Positions 8,520-15,875 of a stretch of DNA of 64,000 bases are shown here, piece by piece. Where the stretch lies: assembly GCF_900101745.1 (NCBI RefSeq), contig NZ_FNAD01000002.1, positions 186,001-250,000 of the forward strand, written 5' to 3'. Made by a program: the position numbers and the translations under genes. Numbering within the stretch: position 1 is the first letter of the stretch; each line of letters opens with the position of its first letter. This DNA is from Glycomyces harbinensis. Its GTDB lineage: Bacteria; Actinomycetota; Actinomycetes; Mycobacteriales; Micromonosporaceae. The notes beneath the pieces were generated by a model. The model saw nothing but the letters and a program-made list of their open reading frames with translations, did not search any database and had not been told where the DNA came from.

Positions 8520-9071
8520 ATGCACGTCGACCGTCCTCAGATCATCGCGTTCGCCGGCCTGCCCGGCACCGGGAAGTCGACCATGGCGGAGGCGCTCGCA
8601 CGTGCCTCGCGGACACCGGTGTTCGCCGGCGACTGGCTGATGGGGGCGCTCAAGCCGTACCGCGTGTTCGACGGCATGGACGAGCCCACCTACCTCGCGC
8701 TCTACAACGGCCTGGTCGAGTCGCTCGTCGCCAGGCAGCTGCTGCTGGGCCAGTCGGCGATCACCGACAGCGTCATCGACGACGCGACGGCCGAGCGCTG
8801 GGGCCGGCTCGCGGCCGAGCACGACGCCGAGCTGCGCGTCGTCGAATGCGTGTGCAGCGACGTCGAACTGCACCGGACGCGCGTCGAGGGCCGGAAGCGG
8901 AACATCCCCAACTGGCACGAGATCGACTGGGACCACGTGCAGCGCATGCGCGCCGAGTTCCCGCCGCTGACCGTCGACCGGCTGACCGTCGATGCCGTGG
9001 AGCCGATCGAAAGCAACCTCGGCAAGATCCACGGCTTCCTCGCGGGGGCGGGTCGGCCCGCCGGTACGTGA
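8520..9071 (+). CDS. P-loop (AAA-type) predicted small-molecule kinase
   Basis: A 183-residue soluble protein with a textbook Walker A, GLPGTGKST (residues 13-21), near the N-terminus. Later features fit the zeta-toxin/CPT/gluconate-kinase-like clade of P-loop kinases: FAGDWLMGAL (acceptor side), SAITDSVIDDATAERW (Walker B region) and RVEGRKRNIPNWHEIDW (lid arginines). The substrate is unknown. The start at ATG 8520 is preferred over GTG 8493 because GGAGG sits 7-8 bases upstream. No partner gene is visible, and no antitoxin lies nearby, so a toxin role is not supported. Confidence 0.78.
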   Translation: MHVDRPQIIAFAGLPGTGKSTMAEALARASRTPVFAGDWLMGALKPYRVFDGMDEPTYLALYNGLVESLVARQLLLGQSAITDSVIDDATAERWGRLAAEHDAELRVVECVCSDVELHRTRVEGRKRNIPNWHEIDWDHVQRMRAEFPPLTVDRLTVDAVEPIESNLGKIHGFLAGAGRPAGT

Positions 9072-9221
9072 CCCGCCGCGAGGCCGGTAGGCGCACGTCG
9101 ATGAAGTCGTGGCACGCGCAGTCGCCACGGCTGCGTCGCGGCTGCCGATCGCCTCGACGCCGGCCGAGCCGCGGCCCGTGGGGATACCTTGGAATCCCCT
9201 TCCAGCGCAGTCGGAGCCGCC

Positions 9222-9470
9222 GTGGAACTCGCATTCGTCTACCAGCTGCTGGGCGCATTCGCCGTACTCGCCGTCTTCGGCACCCTCGGGGTCCTCGTCT
9301 GGCGCAGGGACAAGCGCGCCGATCGCGCTGCGGGACGGCCGAATGACTCCTATTTCGACCCGACCGGCCTCCAGACCATGGGCCAGACGGGAATGCAGCC
9401 CGGCGGACTCGACCCGGACCGCGACCCGGGCCTCCCCTCCGGCGGCGACACCGGAGGCGGCTCGCCCTGA
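9222..9470 (+). CDS. Short single-helix membrane protein
   Basis: An 82-residue protein. One N-terminal transmembrane helix (FVYQLLGAFAVLAVFGTLG, about residues 4-27) is followed by a WRRDKRADR positive patch and a Gly/Pro/Asp-rich cytosolic tail ending GGDTGGGSP. The family is not recognised. GTG 9222 is chosen because it directly precedes the helix; an in-frame TTG at 9189 would add 11 residues. TACCTT at about 9185 could be a -10 element. It is convergent with the lipoprotein gene at 9579. Confidence 0.6.
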   Translation: MELAFVYQLLGAFAVLAVFGTLGVLVWRRDKRADRAAGRPNDSYFDPTGLQTMGQTGMQPGGLDPDRDPGLPSGGDTGGGSP

Positions 9471-9578
9471 CCGGTCGAGCGACCGCCGCCGTGCGGAGTC
9501 CGCCGTGAACGCAGCGGGCCCGAACGCTACGCGCTCAGGTGCCTTAGCGCCTATCCGGCTCGGATCCGTCCATACAGG

Positions 9579-10322
9579 TCAGCTGCTCGACACCGCTTGC
9601 AAGCGATCGAGGATCGCGGGCAGGTACTCATCAGTCATCCAGGCGTACAAGTCGTCCGCGTCGATGAGACAACCGGATGCCACATCGGTGGTCTCGCAGT
9701 ATTCGTGGTAGGTCAGCGGCTGATCGTAGTACTCCTGCTCGGCCGTGAATCGAAAGCTCACACCTACGGCGACATCCGAGTGCTCCCCCCAAGCTCCGAC
9801 GATGTAAAGCTCCCTGTTTCGAAACAGGCCCTCCAGCTCGTACGTCTCTCCCTCATCCCAATCGGTTGCAATGGGGTCGACCTGGGGTGTGAGGATCTCA
9901 TTGAGGTCCTCCTGGCCAGCCGGCCGGAATCCGTCCAATCGGTCGTAAGACGCGCCGGCGCCTTCGGGCGCCGGTTCATCCGCATCGAATACACGGACGG
10001 TGAAGTCGATGGTTCCGACCTCATCGTCGCCCTCGATGAGACTCAGTCGGCCGTCGCAGGCGAGGTGACGCTCGTCCGACTGCTCGGACCAGTCCACGGC
10101 GGGCCCGTCACCGAAGACGGTGTCCGAAGCGTCGGCGACGTCGAGCCATGCGCAAGGCCGATCATCGCCGAGCATCTCCGAGAGATCGCGGTCCTCATCA
10201 GCCGATCTGTCAGACGGGAGGCAGGCGCCCGCGGCGAGAAGGGCGGCCACCGCCAGAATCCTTCTGGCACGAGTCGGGGCGTCCTTCCGGACTTTCGCTG
10301 CACTGGGGAAGTCGGTGGCCAT
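9579..10322 (-). CDS. Putative lipoprotein of a type VII secretion-like cassette
   Basis: A 247-residue protein. The basic N-terminus (RKDAPTRARR) is followed by a hydrophobic stretch and an AAGAC lipobox-like cysteine at about residue 34, so it is probably exported and lipidated. The mature part is very acidic, with paired cysteines (PCAWLDVAD, HLACDGR) reminiscent of DUF3558-type actinobacterial lipoproteins; that assignment is tentative. Its ATG starts the base after the upstream gene's stop codon, so it is co-translated with the 342-residue protein. Base composition is less GC-rich than the neighbours. Confidence 0.65.
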   Translation of the reverse strand: MATDFPSAAKVRKDAPTRARRILAVAALLAAGACLPSDRSADEDRDLSEMLGDDRPCAWLDVADASDTVFGDGPAVDWSEQSDERHLACDGRLSLIEGDDEVGTIDFTVRVFDADEPAPEGAGASYDRLDGFRPAGQEDLNEILTPQVDPIATDWDEGETYELEGLFRNRELYIVGAWGEHSDVAVGVSFRFTAEQEYYDQPLTYHEYCETTDVASGCLIDADDLYAWMTDEYLPAILDRLQAVSSS

Positions 10323-11351
10323 TCAGTAGGCCTCCCCCTGCGTCAAGCCGCTGTAGTCGGCGTTGATCTCCTCCGCGAGCGCGGTGATCTCAGACCGGCC
10401 GTCCGTCAGCATGCTCTCGACCGACTCGAGGCAGTCGTCGATACCCGAAGCGAGCGCCTCGAACGTATCCGAGTCCGTCCCGACCTCGTACTCGCCGATG
10501 AGGTACTTGTCCTTGAAGGCGCCGAACCATGACGTGTTCCACTCGCCGCTTCCATCGTCCAGGCCGAAGTTCTCGATGATGGACATGGCTCCGTCGGCGT
10601 ATCCCAGCGGCGTGAACATGGAAGTGGTGATGTAGAGGTTCTCGATAATGAAACTTCGTGCCCTCTGCACCTCGATCAGCTTCTCCGCCAGCTTCGAAAG
10701 TCTCGCGCCCAGACTGTTCCGGGTCTCCGCTTGGATCGAGAATTCTGCGGTTGTCACCTGAATGATCTCTCGAAGCAATGATCGCTGCGTCCCCGCCGTC
10801 TCGCGCGTGTGGCCGAACGCCAAGAATGCTTCGGCATTGTCGGAACCCCCGGTCCATCCTTCGAAGAGGTCGGAGATCTGCTTGAAACTGTTCTCCTCGT
10901 TGGCCTCGATGAATTCATCGAAGGAGGCCTTGAACTCGACGAAGCGGTCGACCGTGTTCGCCGCGTCCTGGAGTGCGTCGGGGTATAGCAGGCTCGCAAG
11001 CTGCGTCGCCGACCTGTGGTGGCGATGGGAGGCCTCATCCTCTGCCTCTTCGCGGAGGGACTGCAAGTCGGAGTCGTCGGCATCGTAGGGTGCCGCGCAA
11101 TTCGTGGCCCCGCTCCACTTCTCGGTCGGTGTGTACGGACTGGTGTCGTCATAGTTGAACGACTCCGTCTGTGCGACCCATTCCTCCCGCGTCGCGCACC
11201 AGACCCGGTCTCCGATGCCCGGGTACTTCTCGAACACCAGCTCACGGGTCCGAATCTCGATCATGGGCAGGCGGAACTGATGGTGGAGTTCCTCGATAGC
11301 CTCTGGTGTGATCTGAAGGCAGCTCGCTACTTCAGGGCCTAATGTTGACAT
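10323..11351 (-). CDS. WXG-like helical protein, possible type VII secretion substrate
   Basis: A 342-residue, mostly helical, acidic protein without signal peptide. A central segment, FEGWTGGSDNAEAFLAFG (about residues 163-180), has the W-x-G turn followed by long amphipathic helices seen in WXG100/LXG-type ESX substrates. The remainder is not recognised. It is the middle gene of a three-gene minus-strand set: 29 bp after the small helical protein and directly abutting the lipoprotein. Its lower GC than the flanks suggests an accessory or horizontally acquired unit. The link to type VII secretion is inference from fold-like features. Confidence 0.6.
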   Translation of the reverse strand: MSTLGPEVASCLQITPEAIEELHHQFRLPMIEIRTRELVFEKYPGIGDRVWCATREEWVAQTESFNYDDTSPYTPTEKWSGATNCAAPYDADDSDLQSLREEAEDEASHRHHRSATQLASLLYPDALQDAANTVDRFVEFKASFDEFIEANEENSFKQISDLFEGWTGGSDNAEAFLAFGHTRETAGTQRSLLREIIQVTTAEFSIQAETRNSLGARLSKLAEKLIEVQRARSFIIENLYITTSMFTPLGYADGAMSIIENFGLDDGSGEWNTSWFGAFKDKYLIGEYEVGTDSDTFEALASGIDDCLESVESMLTDGRSEITALAEEINADYSGLTQGEAY

Positions 11352-11380
11352 GATGGCGCCGCATCCTTACTCAGCAGGTT

Positions 11381-11764
11381 TCAGTAGTCGCCGTCGAGTT
11401 CGCCCTGTATCTCCGACAGGTCGAACTCAGTGCCCTCTTCGGCCTCCCTCATCGATTGGGCAGTCAGTTTCATTGCACGGCTGAGGTGTTCCAAGTTCGC
11501 GCCCGACTCACTCAGCGCCTTCTCGAAGCGCATATAGAGCGTTCTCCAAGCAGCCGCGACCTCGGATGCCCCGGGCGGGGAGACGGGGGCTCCGCCTGAC
11601 CCGGGTCCCGTGTTCGTGGTTGCCGAGGCCTCTTGGAACATCGAGTCCTGGGCCGCACCCGCGGCGCGAGCGGCGTGGGCCAAGTCCCAGTACGCATGGG
11701 AGAGATCGACCAGCACCTTGCTTCCCATCTCGTCGATCTCATCGATGTCGTAGGTCCGAGTCAC
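11381..11764 (-). CDS. Small helical protein resembling ESX/EspC-type secretion partners
   Basis: A 127-residue protein: an N-terminal helix (DEMGSKVLVDLSHAYWDLAHA), a Gly/Pro/Ser-rich hinge, then a helix pair around AAWRTLYMRFEKAL and ANLEHLSRAMKLTAQSM. Size and helix-turn-helix layout match WXG100/EspC-like proteins that pair with larger type VII substrates. A classical W-x-G and a clear C-terminal YxxxD/E are absent. It is the first gene of the three-gene set, and the AT-rich leader upstream (about 11765-12000) probably carries its promoter. Confidence 0.6.
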   Translation of the reverse strand: MTRTYDIDEIDEMGSKVLVDLSHAYWDLAHAARAAGAAQDSMFQEASATTNTGPGSGGAPVSPPGASEVAAAWRTLYMRFEKALSESGANLEHLSRAMKLTAQSMREAEEGTEFDLSEIQGELDGDY

Positions 11765-12099
11765 CGAATTCCTCCAGTCGGGGGAGCCGATGCGCCTCGG
11801 CGCTCGCTTTTCACGCGGCCGCGGTCATGTCACGCTTCGGACGTGCCTGGGCCGGGACGCTGCGCCGGAGAATCCACTCCATTGAGAATCACGCGTCGGG
11901 GCATCTGCTTGCAGGGGTGTCGAAATGATGAGGTTACCGAAAGTGAGCAATCATGTGGGTACACATCTTATATTTTGAGAATTATGCTCGGAGACAGTGG
12001 ATTTGGCATGATCCGCACTAGTTGGGTCCGGGCGCCGCGGCGAGCCGGAAAGCGGCCGGGCCCGAGCGCGATGCGCTCGGGCCCGGCCTTGGCGTGGGG
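11765..12099. other. AT-rich intergenic region upstream of the helical-protein set
   Basis: This region is markedly AT-richer than the rest of the window. It holds a minus-strand TATAAG (11972-11967), with TGTCTC 18 bp upstream as a weak -35. An imperfect operator-like repeat, ATGTG, GGTA, CACAT (11953-11966), lies just downstream of that -10. The distal part contains the terminator of the efflux-pump gene. I see no coding sequence. Confidence 0.45.
12054..12088 (-). terminator. Terminator of the DHA2 efflux gene
   Basis: Perfect 16-bp stem (GGCCGGGCCCGAGCGC at 12054-12069, complement at 12073-12088) with a GAT loop, 12 bp beyond the stop codon of the efflux gene. Confidence 0.85.
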
Positions 12100-13674
12100 T
12101 TACTTCGCTCCGAGCACGGTCTCCTCGCCGACGACGATCTCCTCCACGAGGTCGACCGTCTCCCGCAGTTTCACGGGGGTGAGGAACAGCGCCGCGATGA
12201 AACCGACCGCCGCGATGCAGGCCGAGATCAGGAACAGGTGCCCGGTCGCGTCGCCGTAGGAGGCGCGGACGACCTCGGCGACCGGCGCGGGCATCGCGTC
12301 CAGGTCCAGGCTGGACCCGCCCAGGCTGCCGCTCGTGTCGATGCCCAGGGCCGCCAGGCCCGAGGCGATCTTGTCGGCGACCTGGCTGGCCAGGACCGCG
12401 CCCAGGACCGAGACGCCGATCGTGCCGCCCAGGGACCGGAAGAACGCGATCGCGCCCGAGGCCGCCCCGAGTTCGCGCAGCGGCACCGAGTTCTGGACCA
12501 CGAGCACGAGGTTCTGCATCGCCATGCCGACACCGGTGCCGACGAGGAACATGCCGACCCCCATGAACACCAGGGAGGTCGTGTGGTCGATCGTCGCGAG
12601 CATCGCGAAGCCGCCGGTCAGCACCAGCGCCCCGGTGACGATGTACGGCTTGACCTTCCCGGTCTGGGACACCAGCCGCCCCGCGACGGCGGAGGAGACC
12701 AGGACGCCGAACATCATCGGGATGGTCAGCAGGCCCGCCTCGGTCGGCGAGAAGCCGCGGGCGATCTGGAAGTACTGGCCGAGGAAGACCGCGCCGCCGA
12801 ACATGGCCATGCCGACCGCGAGGCTGGCGACGACCGCGAGCGCGGGGTCGCGGCGCTTGATGACGTGCAGCGGCACGACCGGCTCCTTGACCCTGGTCTC
12901 GACGACGGTGGCCCCGCCGAGCAGGACGACCGATCCGGCGACCATCGCCGCGGTCTGCCAGGAGATCCAGTCGAAGTCGTTGCCGACGAACGTGACCCAC
13001 AGCAGCAGCAGGCTGACGCCCGCGGCGATGAGGGTCGCGCCGAAGTAGTCGATCTTCGTGTCGGCCTTCTTCATCTCGGCCAGGTGCAGGGTCCGCTGGA
13101 GCATGAAGAACGCGACGACGGTGATCGGCACGGCGAGGAAGAAGCACCACTGCCAGCCGAGCCAGTCGGTGTCGGTGATGGCGCCGCCGAGCAGCGGGCC
13201 GCCCACGGTCGAGACGGCCATGACGCCGCCGAGGTAGCCGTTGTAGCGTCCGCGCTCCTTCGGGCTGACCATCGCGCCGATGATGACCTGGACGAGCACC
13301 TGGAGGGCGCCCATGCCGAGGCCCTGGACGGCGCGCAGGGCGATGAGCTGCCCGGTGTTCTCCACCAGACCGCACGCGAGCGAGGCGGCCGCGAAGATGA
13401 CGATGGCGACCTGGAGCAGCCGCTTCTTGTCGAACAGGTCGGCGAGCTTGCCCCAGATGGGCGTGGAGGCGGTGCTCGCGAGGAGCGTCGCGGTCACCAC
13501 CCAGGTGTACTGCGACTGCGTGCCGCCGAGGTCGCCCACGATCTGCGGAAGCGCGACGGAGACTACAGTGGACGAGACCATCGCCGCGAACAGGACCATG
13601 AGCAGCCCTGAGAGGGCGCGCAGGACTTCGCGGTGCGTCATTGGCGCCGGCGGGGCGTCGGTTACGGCGGTCAA
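12100..13674 (-). CDS. DHA2-family (EmrB/QacA-type) 14-helix MFS multidrug efflux transporter
   Basis: A protein of about 524 residues in the inner membrane. The 14 hydrophobic segments include MFS motif A (GKLADLFDKKR, loop 2-3) and the drug/H+ antiporter motif C (GGPLLGGAI, helix 5). It exports toxic compounds in exchange for protons; the substrate is unknown. The start is TTG 13674, with AGGAGG at 7 bases (protein begins MTAVTDAPPAPM); an in-frame start upstream would put non-conserved sequence across the operator region. It is divergent from a TetR repressor with a palindromic operator between them, so it is almost certainly drug-inducible. Confidence 0.92.
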   Translation of the reverse strand: MTAVTDAPPAPMTHREVLRALSGLLMVLFAAMVSSTVVSVALPQIVGDLGGTQSQYTWVVTATLLASTASTPIWGKLADLFDKKRLLQVAIVIFAAASLACGLVENTGQLIALRAVQGLGMGALQVLVQVIIGAMVSPKERGRYNGYLGGVMAVSTVGGPLLGGAITDTDWLGWQWCFFLAVPITVVAFFMLQRTLHLAEMKKADTKIDYFGATLIAAGVSLLLLWVTFVGNDFDWISWQTAAMVAGSVVLLGGATVVETRVKEPVVPLHVIKRRDPALAVVASLAVGMAMFGGAVFLGQYFQIARGFSPTEAGLLTIPMMFGVLVSSAVAGRLVSQTGKVKPYIVTGALVLTGGFAMLATIDHTTSLVFMGVGMFLVGTGVGMAMQNLVLVVQNSVPLRELGAASGAIAFFRSLGGTIGVSVLGAVLASQVADKIASGLAALGIDTSGSLGGSSLDLDAMPAPVAEVVRASYGDATGHLFLISACIAAVGFIAALFLTPVKLRETVDLVEEIVVGEETVLGAK

Positions 13675-13807
13675 GAGACTGCCTCCTCGGGTGTTGCAGA
13701 ATGGAAGCCCCGCACACCCGGTGGTCAGGTCCGCAAGGCTGGGATGTGTCGTTCTCCGGAATGGGACCGGCCGGAAAAGGAACAGCCTGGAAAGGCGCGG
13801 ACGGCCG

Positions 13808-13864
13808 TAGTGAACGGTCCGTCTCTTACTACACGCTACCATTTAGTGAACGCAACGTTCACTA
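13808..13864. promoter_or_regulatory. TetR operator, palindrome plus upstream half-site
   Basis: A perfect inverted repeat, TAGTGAACG, spacer CAA, CGTTCACTA (13844-13864), lies 16 bp upstream of the TetR start. The same half-site, TAGTGAACG, recurs at 13808-13816, exactly 36 bp away, with a poor second arm. A likely efflux-gene promoter on the minus strand (TTGCGT, 18 bp, TAGTAA) runs through this segment, so repressor binding would occlude it and autoregulate tetR. Confidence 0.75.
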
Positions 13865-13879
13865 TCGAGAGGATGGCCG

Positions 13880-14473
13880 GTGACCGATTCCACAGCGAGC
13901 CGCCGACGCGGCGACGACCTCGAGCGCGCGATCTTCGAGGCCGCCCTGGAGGAGTTGGCCGAGGTCGGCTACGCGAACCTCCGTATGGAGGCCGTCGCGG
14001 CCCGCGCCAAGGCGGGCAAGGCGTCGCTCTACAAGCGCTGGCCCGACCGGGCCCACCTGATCCGGGCCGCGGCCCGCTACAAGGCCACCAACGTCGACAC
14101 CGCGTTCGAGCCCAGCGGCGACGTCAGGGCCGACATGAAGCGCGTCATGCTCCGCATCGCCGAGAACCAGGCCGGGCCCTCCGGCGAGGCGATGCGCGGC
14201 TGGGTGGGCGAGCTGCGCGCCACCTCCGACGAGGAGGAGGCCGAGAAGATCCGCGAGGCGATCGAGCAGCCGCGCATCCGGGTCTTCGCCAAGATCCTGG
14301 AGACCGGGATCGCGAACGGCACGGTGCGGCCCGAGGCGCTCCACCCCCGCATCGTGAACCTGGCCCCGAACCTGATGACCCAGGCATTCCTCATGAAGGG
14401 CCGCCCGGCCTCGGAGGCGATCATCGACGAGATGCTCGACATGATCGTGCTGCCGCTGGTCAGCAGCGACTAG
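13880..14473 (+). CDS. TetR/AcrR-family transcriptional repressor
   Basis: A 197-residue protein. The N-terminal helix-turn-helix (about residues 15-60) includes LEELAEVGYANLRMEAVA and KASLYKRWPDRAHL, the typical TetR recognition helix and following residues. The C-terminal ligand-binding domain has no recognised motif. It probably represses the divergent DHA2 efflux gene and itself through the palindrome at 13844-13864. The start is GTG 13880, with GAGAGG upstream; the nearby ATG 13873 is in another frame. It is convergent with, and 18 bp from, the next gene. Confidence 0.9.
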   Translation: MTDSTASRRRGDDLERAIFEAALEELAEVGYANLRMEAVAARAKAGKASLYKRWPDRAHLIRAAARYKATNVDTAFEPSGDVRADMKRVMLRIAENQAGPSGEAMRGWVGELRATSDEEEAEKIREAIEQPRIRVFAKILETGIANGTVRPEALHPRIVNLAPNLMTQAFLMKGRPASEAIIDEMLDMIVLPLVSSD

Positions 14474-14491
14474 CCGGCCCGCTCCTCCAGG

Positions 14492-15154
14492 TCAGCCGAT
14501 TCGGTCGGCGGCCGCGCGGAGCGCGGCGATCTCCTCGGGCGATGACTCGCGGGCGATGACGGCGATCTCGCAGATGAACTCCCGCCGCTCGGCGGGGAAG
14601 GCCGCGGCGATGGCGCCGGGGTCCTTCAGCAGGACCTCGTAGATCTCGCGGCCCTGCGCGTAGAAGAGGTCCACGAAGACCGGTTCGCCACAGGCGCGGC
14701 GCATGACGTTCCCGGGGTTGCGGTCGAGGCCGCCCCAGAACGGCACCGCGGCGGCGGCCGCGGCGTTCAGACGCTCGGCCTCGGCGCGCACCGAGGCGAC
14801 CGGGTCGGCGGGCTCGGCGGCGTCCCACCGGGCGATCATGGCCGTCCGCAGCTCCGCGTCGGCGGGGAGCAGCGCCTCCATGACCGTCAGGCGCCCGCCG
14901 CCGGGAAGCGGTGCGTCGAAGTCGATCCGGGGCAGCAGCGAATGGCCGGCGAGACCGCGGCACAGCTCGACGAAGACCCCGTAGGCGGGCTCGAAGGCGC
15001 AGACCCGGGCGACCCGCGAACCGTCGGGGGACTTCCAGACGACAGCCCAGTCGCCGATCCCGCACACGTCCCATCCGGCGGCCGGCAGCCGCCCGGCGGC
15101 CGCGCGGTGGTTCAGTCCGCGCCATTCCTCGAAATCCAGCACAACCGGGAGCAT
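14492..15154 (-). CDS. Kinase-fold (APH/protein-kinase-like) protein of unknown substrate
   Basis: A protein of about 220 residues. An N-lobe-like segment (GIGDWAVVWKSPDGSRVARV, with VVWK resembling the ATP-binding lysine strand) is followed by LDRNPGNVMRRACGEPVFVDLF. The latter mirrors the HxDxxxxN catalytic loop and D-x-D metal strand of aminoglycoside/protein kinase folds, although the usual HGD is LDR here. It may be a diverged phosphotransferase or a pseudokinase. The start is ATG 15154. It is divergent from the DUF4259 gene, with 90 bp between them, and has no operon partner. Confidence 0.55.
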   Translation of the reverse strand: MLPVVLDFEEWRGLNHRAAAGRLPAAGWDVCGIGDWAVVWKSPDGSRVARVCAFEPAYGVFVELCRGLAGHSLLPRIDFDAPLPGGGRLTVMEALLPADAELRTAMIARWDAAEPADPVASVRAEAERLNAAAAAAVPFWGGLDRNPGNVMRRACGEPVFVDLFYAQGREIYEVLLKDPGAIAAAFPAERREFICEIAVIARESSPEEIAALRAAADRIG

Positions 15155-15244
15155 AGGCACCGCGGCCGGGTCGGCGACAGCCGTTTTCGTGTCGCACGGG
15201 TGTCCTAGGCTGGCGCCACTGTCGACTCGACGAGGGAGAAGCGC

Positions 15245-15664
15245 ATGGGAGCTTGGGATTACGGGCCGTTCGACAACGACGGCGCCTGGGACTGCGTCGG
15301 CGCGCTCGCGAAGGACGATCCGGCGAAGGTCGCCGAGCAGCTGACCGAGGCCATGGGCGAGGTCCTCGACAACGAGGACTACATCGAGAACCCCGAGGCC
15401 CAGGGGGCCGTGGCGGCGGCGGTGCTGATCGCCAACCGCCTCGGAGCCCCGGCCGCGAACGACCGCATCGCCGAGATCCTCGAAGCGCATCCGTTCACGG
15501 CCACCGACGAACTGCGGACGCAGGCCCTGCGCGTCCTCGACCGCCTGAGGGAGCCGGACACCAACGAATGGCACGACCTCTGGCTCGACTCGGGAGCCCT
15601 GGAAAAGGTCCTCGACCTCCTGGCCCCCTACAGGGAAGTCCTTGCAGGGACCGCGAACGCATGA
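15245..15664 (+). CDS. DUF4259 domain protein
   Basis: A 139-residue soluble, acidic helical protein that begins MGAWDYGPFDNDGAWD, the hallmark of DUF4259. The rest is a helical repeat-like bundle (AAAVLIANRLG, RTQALRVLDRLREPD, NEWHDLWLDSGALEKVL). The function is unknown; relatives are common as stand-alone genes in Actinobacteria. ATG 15245 follows GAGGGAGAAGCGC. A strong hairpin follows 14 bp after the stop. TAGGCT at about 15208 may be its -10 element. Confidence 0.88.
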   Translation: MGAWDYGPFDNDGAWDCVGALAKDDPAKVAEQLTEAMGEVLDNEDYIENPEAQGAVAAAVLIANRLGAPAANDRIAEILEAHPFTATDELRTQALRVLDRLREPDTNEWHDLWLDSGALEKVLDLLAPYREVLAGTANA

Positions 15665-15678
15665 CTGCGGACCGCGAA

Positions 15679-15705
15679 GGGCCGGACGCGAAGCGCGTCC
15701 GGCCC
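15679..15705 (+). terminator. Terminator after DUF4259 gene
   Basis: Perfect 12-bp stem GGGCCGGACGCG (15679-15690), AAG loop, complement at 15694-15705. Confidence 0.85.
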
Positions 15706-15875
15706 GTTCGGTCGCTCAGCCCTTGACGCAGACGACCTGGCGCAGGCGGGCGGTGGCTTCGACTCGGAGGCCGCTGTCATTCTTGGGCGCACGGTCCAAA
15801 GCGTCGCGGTCGGGAAGTGGCGCCTTCGAAGTGACGGTCGAGATGGGGGAACGCCCACTGCCGCAGCGCGACCGA

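Noticed and set aside
8520-9071. Zeta-type toxin
   Set aside because: The P-loop kinase has no adjacent epsilon-like antitoxin and many related kinases are metabolic; toxin function is not supported.
9597-10532. Plus-strand frame of 311 codons overlapping the lipoprotein and helical-protein genes
   Set aside because: The minus-strand products have a signal/lipobox and coherent helices and share a one-base junction; the plus-strand frame has no recognisable features and no ribosome site.
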